From positions 3,348,001 through 3,412,000 of the forward strand of contig CM082580.2 of NCBI GenBank assembly GCA_040954595.2: a stretch of DNA of 64,000 bases, written 5' to 3'. Below the pieces are notes generated by a model. The model made no database searches. It worked only from the letters and a program-made list of their open reading frames with translations, and had not been told where the DNA came from. This document shows, in pieces, positions 58,028 through 64,000 of this stretch (the stretch's first letter is position 1; every line of letters starts with the position of its first letter). The position numbers and the translations under genes are program-made. Source of the stretch: Balanoglossus misakiensis (lineage: Eukaryota > Hemichordata).

Positions 58028-60224
58028 ATGAAGAACACTACTGTTACACTAGTTTGTCTGGTCGCTCTAAGTGGTCTAATCCACTTCACGAAGGTGAGGC
58101 GATTTTTCTATCATTATAGGCATGCACAATGCTTTTTGTTTGATGTGATCTGACAAATAGTATAGCATTACTTAAAGGTTTACCTGGAACTAGCGTATGA
58201 TAAAACAAAACGTATACTAAGGAAAAACTCTACATGTTATGGACCGCGATTATAGCATTAAAACTTGTGAAGTATCATCGGTTGGAATGATATTCATTGA
58301 TTTCTAGTTTTCTTGTGGGTTTTTATTTCTGTAAAATATATATGACGTTCGCATCGCAAAATAGTTTTTAGACAACGAAGGTGACCAAACGATTGATTAC
58401 AACCAATAGCAATTGGTGTACGTTTCTCGAAAGGGTATTGCAGCCATTAATGAGACCAACATTTGTATTTTGTCCTGTTACAGGCCAAATCTTACACGGT
58501 GACAATAGACGACAATGGAGTTGAGAAACAAGAATCGGTGATTGTTGATGAAGACAAGAACGTTGAGATATTTCAAGCGCTTGATTCAGAGGCACACATT
58601 GTCGCCGACTTCGATGCGGTAAGTGGCTTTACAGGCAATAGAAATTTTAACAGCACCAACGAGGCTAACTTGGATTACACCAAATCTGCCAGTGTATAAT
58701 ATTTGTACTGTAACCTAAAACGTATGGAATTTCTTCGCAATTATCTCTTCTCGAAAAAGTGCTCAGGCTTAGTATCTAGTTTTTGAATGAGGCAGCATAA
58801 ACATCTTTCGATGTCATTTATAGTACGGTAAGAATTGATCATTTGCAAAATTCAATTATTTCAAATAATGTTTCTGGACATATGCTAATTGTCATTACCT
58901 TAACTTGCCACTAGGCGAAAAAGGGGATTCTTGTAGTGTGCTCTCCAGAAATAGGGTGGGGTGTGTCGACAATTATTTTTACTTTTCAAAATTATGACTA
59001 CATGTATGTGTGAATTAGGGTTAGGCGTGAACAAGGGTAGATGATGTTACCGGAAACACAATTTTTATAGGTCTCAAAAGTTTTATCAGACGTTTTAATA
59101 TTAACCGTAATTAATAGACTTTTGATAATGAGCATTAAATTCCTTGTTGAAGTTAAAGTGTTTAATATAACGACATTTGGTATGTTATTGTGATTCAGGG
59201 ACTGAAAGCTATAGTCAACGATGAAGAAAATGTATGTTACGTATCGCCGCTGGAAAGCGACAAGTTTGTCAAACCCTCCGACCTGAAGTCCATCCTAGAG
59301 ACAAACGAGGTAATTCCTTTATATCTTTGTTAATAGTTGACTCATTTCAACTTTGTATGAACAATTCGGAAGCGAAATAATACACCACCATGCATGAACT
59401 GACATAAATGTCAAACTATTATTTTCCTGGAAGAAATTATTCACAAATGGATCATGAATCTGGAGAAACGGGAAATATGACTTTTGTTTTCTTTGTTTAT
59501 TCTTGGAATTTTTCTAGAAATTGACAGCCAAGAGTGAGTACTCTGAACAATTCTCTGTAACTGGTGAACCAATAGCCAACAGAGGCATGGTTGGAGAGAC
59601 CATTGACGAAGAATGTGAAGGCAAGGCCATCTATTGGTTGACAGCCAGAGAGCGCCAAAATCCAGGTAAATGAAGTTAAGGACAAATGTATGACACGTTG
59701 GTTCGGCAGGTGCAATGCCTAATGCGCAGGTCAATGAAAAAATACCAAAGTGTGTTCATATGTAAGATTTTCATGTGAGTGTAATATCATGGTCTCTGAA
59801 TATGAGACACTCTTTAATAAGGACTGGGCAATAACTGTTCAAAACAACAAAATCAATGGACGAATGGAACTTATAAGACAGGAGCAAGCTAATCTTACAA
59901 TTTCCCCTTCTTAATCGTCATGCACACTTACTTAATTTTGTATCGAATTTCGATAAAAGCAAATTAAAGTGGAAGGTTTAATTTTCTCGATTTCCCTTGA
60001 ATATTCCTTCGTGATTTAGTATGTCACCAGTAACAATACTGGCAGTAGGTTCGTGGTGTATCATAGATGCAATTCGGTGATATCTTATAAAGATTCTTTT
60101 CACTACGATGTTCTGATAGTCAATTATGTCTGTTTGTCCTACAGAGAAACGAAGCCTCGAATGCAGGAAAGTCTGTGGCTACATTGGCTGGTTCAAAGTA
60201 TGTTATGAAGTTTGCGATGACTAG
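58028..60224 (+). CDS. Secreted BRICHOS-domain precursor with four-cysteine C-terminal peptide
   Basis: Five exons: 58028-58093, 58484-58618, 59199-59309, 59518-59665 and 60145-60224 (stop TAG). They form 180 codons including stop, phases 0, 0, 0, 1. Residues 1 to about 20 are a signal peptide and exon 1 encodes little else. Residues about 45-137 match a BRICHOS domain: VEIFQ.., ADFDAGLKAIV, VCYVSPLE (Cys 80), PSDLKSILE and the second cysteine in EECEGKAIYW (Cys 137). BRICHOS acts as an intramolecular chaperone for aggregation-prone partner segments. The last exon begins with Lys-Arg (155-156), a likely convertase site, followed by 23 residues with Cys 160, 164, 173 and 177. The pattern C-x3-C-x8-C-x3-C around an aromatic, beta-prone centre (GYIGWFKV) resembles the disulfide-laddered beta-hairpin peptides that some annelids release from BRICHOS precursors. 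Net charge is about -1, unlike typical antimicrobial hairpins, so activity is unproven. Confidence 0.82.
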
Positions 60225-60323
60225 ACACTAGCTGGAAGAAAAGGCATTCATGTCAGTCTTTATGCCTTTTATCTGAAATGGCGTCCCACTGTAATGTGAC
60301 GTCCTTAGCATTCCAGCAAAATG

Positions 60324-60329
60324 AATAAA
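60324..60329 (+). terminator. Polyadenylation signal of the BRICHOS gene
   Basis: Canonical AATAAA 100 nt after the stop codon, giving a short 3' UTR of about 120 nt. Confidence 0.6.
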
Positions 60330-61770
60330 ATACACAAAGCATATACTCCTGTGCGTAGTTTCTACTTTTGTCAACAAATCAGACCCCTCTCCAAATATAC
60401 TGGCGGTATTTTTTATGGTGGACGCAATTATAGGAACTTGATCAGTTTCTTTAACCATGTGAAGATGGATTGATCTCGTCACACCCCCCTTATGGGTCCT
60501 GACTTAAAGATTGACGTTTTGACGTGTTAACCATAACCTTCTCAACCTATGGTTATAGCATTTTATATATGGTGTGTCTAATTTTTTTTAAATGGCGTGA
60601 TTTACTGTCCAACGACTGTCATGGATGACTTCCGCCATCAACCAATACAGCAACATATTTGTAAAGACTTTGTTAATATCAATGACGTTTTACAGAGTAA
60701 ATCACACGGTCTGAGAAAGTACACTATGAAGTCGCGAATTAATTTTCGGTCTTCGAAATTTTGAGTTTGTTCAAGATTTCCTCCTTCTCGGGAATCCCCA
60801 AATATCAGGCTTCACATACCATCACATAAAATATGACACATGTAGTAAAGATCTCAAGAAATGTTAGATCTTTCCCAATCTTGACAAACTATACATGTAT
60901 AACTATATGCGAAAGAACGGAAGTTTCGACGGTCGATTATTAAGAGCATTAAAGATTAACGCCCATGTAAAACCATGGCACAACAAGAAAACTGAAAAAA
61001 GAAGTCACTTGTACCGATAACAGTATTGCACCGGGCGTTTCGACAGATGCACATGAATGAAATATCTTGTTGGAGCTCTCACGGGTATATTAAATAGTGT
61101 GTTAACGCTTTCTTGGCGCAATCCTACTGCCTCAGCTCATAAGCTATGAACAGTGATGGGCCAATGGAATGCGCGCCAATTTTGTAAATATACCGTCTCC
61201 ACATCTTTATGTGGAAAATTTGCAGTGCCTTTTCTGACAAAGGTATGGAGTATATCCTTGGAGAATGTTCAGAAGATAGGAAGATGCTTGGATGTGTGTT
61301 GAAATCAAATGCACACAGAGCGTGCGATTGACTTTTCCGCGGCCATGTTGGTATTTTAAAAGAAACAAAAACATTGTAATAATCACATACACACAACTGA
61401 AAATAGTTGCTTAAGGGCACCTAAGCTGCAACTGGATAAAAAATTTAACCTTTAAATAATCTCATTATATGCTTTTAATTATGTCTATTTGTATACCGTC
61501 ATTCCTTCATCTGTAGTCTGACATGAACAGATACGAACAATTAAATGAATTTACTGTAAAAATGGACCATACTTTTATGGTTTCGTAATCAAAGCCCATT
61601 AGTGGTACTAACACACGCGCACACACAAACGCGTAAATTTTGATTTTCATATTAATATTAAAGGCACCGAATACAAAAGTGGACGGAAAACGGCGATTCT
61701 GACACAAACAAACAAAAATGGATGATGTCAATTTCCATGAATGAGACCACGGCGACTTTGCACGAGCGAC
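60330..61770. other. Intergenic, no gene seen
   Basis: AT-rich DNA between the convergent BRICHOS and caveolin genes; it probably includes the caveolin 3' UTR at its right end. Confidence 0.4.
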
Positions 61771-61859
61771 CATGATCATTAGTCTTGGTTACCCAGACTC
61801 CTCTACTTCGTCCGTAAGAAGCAGAGGAATCTGGGTAACCTAGACTACCGTGATCATGA
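61771..61859. mobile_element. ~89-bp hairpin MITE
   Basis: CATGATCATTAGTCTTGGTT / ACCCAGACTCCTCT at the left pairs with AGAGGAATCTGGGTAACC / TAGACTACCGTGATCATG at the right. The end motif matches that of the larger fold-back element at 20285-20760. It lies about 100 bp downstream of the caveolin stop codon, in its probable 3' UTR. Confidence 0.65.
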
Positions 61860-61961
61860 GATCCATGAAATGTAACCTTCCAAGATTGTACACAGCTCCA
61901 ATACGTGTTTTTCTGTTTAAAAAAATCATGAAATTTATCATCTGCCCAATAATATCAGATC

Positions 61962-62876
61962 CTAAGCAGTTTTGACGACGTCCATAGTAAGGCCTCGTGC
62001 CCTGATGTTGAAATTACCACGCATGTGGCTCAAGATGTGACCGATGGACTCGAACACGGGGTCAAAGGTCGCCCTCAAGATCACTTCCCATGGCGTTGAA
62101 ATGATGCGAAGTATGATGAAGAAAACTTTGAGGATGGGTTGTACAATCCACACCACCAGGAAGTTGAGGATTCCGAAGATAAGACCCCACACCGTTCCTA
62201 GCAACCAACCCAGCAGGGCGACTAGTACACGATAGGTGAAATCCTGCAACAGAATATTGAGGCGAAAGTTCAACAGATGATCAATACATGTATATTGAAC
62301 AAGTTCAGCTTTTATAATGCTAAGGTTGATTCTGACGTTGTTGTGACGTGCCTTTGTTCTGACACAACGGGGCACGAGAGGCATATGACACATAAGTTCA
62401 CAAAAGATTTGTACCACGGAACTTTCATATGCAAATGAGTACCGTGCCATCTGACTGTACTAGCAACCATCCGCGTCTATAGTTTCTGACTCATGTTCGT
62501 CTGTGTGAGAATATATTACAACGTCGACGGCAGTGCCTAACACATCTTACATTGATACCTACTTACCTGCACAACATTATACAGCGTACCATAGGCTCCG
62601 ACTATTGGCTTCCAATTTCTGGCTGTTTTTGGTTCTTGAAAAACTTCCGAAAACGAGAGCTGAAAATGTGTGGTACTTTGGTTACGAAAATTAGGACTAT
62701 ACATGCGGCTGAAGTCGTGGGAACCACAAAGCCTTTATAATTATTTATAAATAATAAGTAGCAGGTCGTTTTGTTGTTTTCCTAATCAAGTGGCCTAATT
62801 ATGTCTGTCTGCCCACCTGTCATTCCTCCCTTCCTTCATCATTCACCGATCGTTCCAGTCAGTCTGTCTGTATGTA

Positions 62877-62907
<31 letters not shown>

Positions 62908-62950
62908 TGTATGTATGTATGTATGTATGTATGTATGTATGTATGTATGT

Positions 62951-62982
<32 letters not shown>

Positions 62983-63180
62983 TTTGGTGTCAAGTAAAGT
63001 CCCTTAATGAGTGAAGCCGCAAAAGCTAATAAATACCTCTACGTGGTTGTCAAAGTTGAATATATTGTCATCATACATTTTCCTCGAGTTAAATACAAAG
63101 TCTTTGACTCCTTCCGCCATTGTACGAGCAATGCCTGGTTCACCAGCAAGTTCAATAACGGAGTCGGAGCTTTTAGGCAT
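61962..63180 (-). CDS. Caveolin family protein
   Basis: Three minus-strand exons: 63180-63037, 62659-62567 and 62243-61962 (stop TAG). They join at phase 0 into 173 codons including stop, close to the 178 aa of vertebrate caveolin-1. Residues about 40-60 (NFDNHVELSFSEVFQEP) align with the DFEDVIAEP caveolin signature. GAYGTLYNVVQ to DFTYRVLVALLG (about 70-90) is the scaffolding domain. A hydrophobic hairpin follows (about 89-125, VWGLIFGILNFLVVWIV), then an amphipathic helix and DPVFESIGHILSHMR (matching DPLFEAVGKIFSNVR). Caveolins insert as hairpins in the inner leaflet and build caveolae. The whole protein contains no cysteine, so the C-terminal palmitoylation sites of vertebrate caveolins are missing. 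The ATG lies 1 nt after a possible TTGCAG acceptor, so a 5' UTR exon may exist upstream. Confidence 0.88.
62877..62985. repeat. (GTAT)n / (GT)n microsatellite in caveolin intron 1
   Basis: About 17 perfect ATGT units followed by a GT run. Confidence 0.95.
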
Positions 63181-64000
63181 TCTGCAAGGAAAAAAGAGAT
63201 GTCATGACGACATTATTACGGAAGTCAACAACACCATAGCAACTACACAGGCGTATACTGCGCATCCAAACTATGCCAACTAGTAAATGACGTAGCCCAC
63301 GTACACCACAGCGATATCTCTGCACCTTATCAGTTATTCCTCATGTACAATTACGTAATGAATTCTACATCCTGTCTTCGTTGTCATGGTGATGTAGCAA
63401 CTGTTTACAGTTCTACAATCGCACTGAGATAAACATTAGAAATGTAGTACGCTAGCAAATTGCTAACTAGTAAATAAATTTGATAACTACAACAGACACT
63501 GATTCAGTCTTCAAAAGATAGAGCCGTTGGAGCCAATGTCGATTTTTCCTTTAAAATACGAATCTTTGACATCGATTGATTGGGAAAGGACCGCCACACT
63601 CCAACGAATTGAACCTGAATTTTTGAAGATCTTTGCGGTCATGCGATCGAGTTGACTCAATCAGTGCCACAGACACAGTGGCACTTCCCTTCAATTGTGG
63701 ATGCTGATACATGTACAATCACTATACAACAACTTAAAACGTAATTCCCCAATGTATTGACACGACGGTTTGTTGAATGAGTCAAGTCGTGTGGCAAACA
63801 CGATTGTGAGTATCTGTCCGTTTATTTGAGATGTTGAATCAAATACTTTGAGTTTGGCGTTTTGTGTCAACCGCTCTCGTTATTTGAGAGGAAAGCCACG
63901 CCAGTATTGTTTTACTGTCGATGACAGAAACTTTGACAGAGAAAAGCCCCCACCCCGTCACTTCAGAATTCATTCATTTCACAACTTACAATTGTCGAAA
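63181..64000. other. Upstream of caveolin; no gene seen
   Basis: Presumed promoter and 5' UTR region of the caveolin gene. A short palindrome GTGCCACAGACACAGTGGCAC lies near 63665-63685. No TATA box was identified with confidence. Confidence 0.4.

Overview
This is a window of a eukaryotic (metazoan) nuclear genome. Its genes are spliced with GT-AG introns, it holds an intron-bearing cytosolic tRNA pair and a full-length U2 snRNA gene, and it is dense in small inverted-repeat transposons and satellites. The gene set (RUNDC1, TMEM30/CDC50, a caveolin, pentraxin-vWD proteins) and the closeness of RUNDC1 to the vertebrate protein as I know it suggest a marine invertebrate deuterostome such as a lancelet. 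The species is an inference and I cannot fix it from sequence alone.

Layout. 1-9.4 kb is repeat-rich: palindromic MITEs, a terminal-inverted-repeat element filled with a 116-bp satellite (1162-2461), another long TIR element (6604-7350), and a tandemly repeated small exon on the minus strand (4498-5132). 9.43-16.55 kb and 21.61-28.53 kb are two copies of a segmental duplication. Each carries an intact 5-exon, 423-codon gene (minus strand) for a secreted pentraxin plus von Willebrand factor D protein, and an intron-containing tRNA-Leu(CAA). The spacer (16.6-21.6 kb) holds a U2 snRNA gene, a tRNA-like sequence, a fold-back element and a candidate solo LTR. 29.0-35.9 kb (+) is a TMEM30/CDC50 flippase-subunit gene with 8 exons and one possible 33-nt cassette exon. 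38.4-40.2 kb is an 88-bp satellite ending in a 129-bp palindrome. 43.4-55.4 kb (-) is RUNDC1 with 14 coding exons, all resolved with consistent phases. 57.9-60.3 kb (+) is a small secreted BRICHOS-domain precursor. Its last exon encodes a dibasic site followed by a 23-residue four-cysteine tail. 61.96-63.18 kb (-) is a three-exon caveolin without a single cysteine.

Function. Two gene products look like secreted, immune-type proteins (pentraxin-vWD pair; BRICHOS precursor). TMEM30, RUNDC1 and caveolin are membrane-trafficking or membrane-organisation proteins. I see no operon or shared regulation.

The most interesting points are: the BRICHOS precursor, whose tail has the spacing C-x3-C-x8-C-x3-C like a disulfide-laddered beta-hairpin peptide yet is not cationic; the duplicated pentraxin-vWD gene with altered calcium-site residues and a 34-nt linker exon; an occupied-site/empty-site pair that proves a TTAA-targeting MITE; and satellites embedded in transposon-like inverted repeats. 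Exon boundaries were deduced by hand from splice consensus, reading-frame continuity and family similarity; no transcript data were available.
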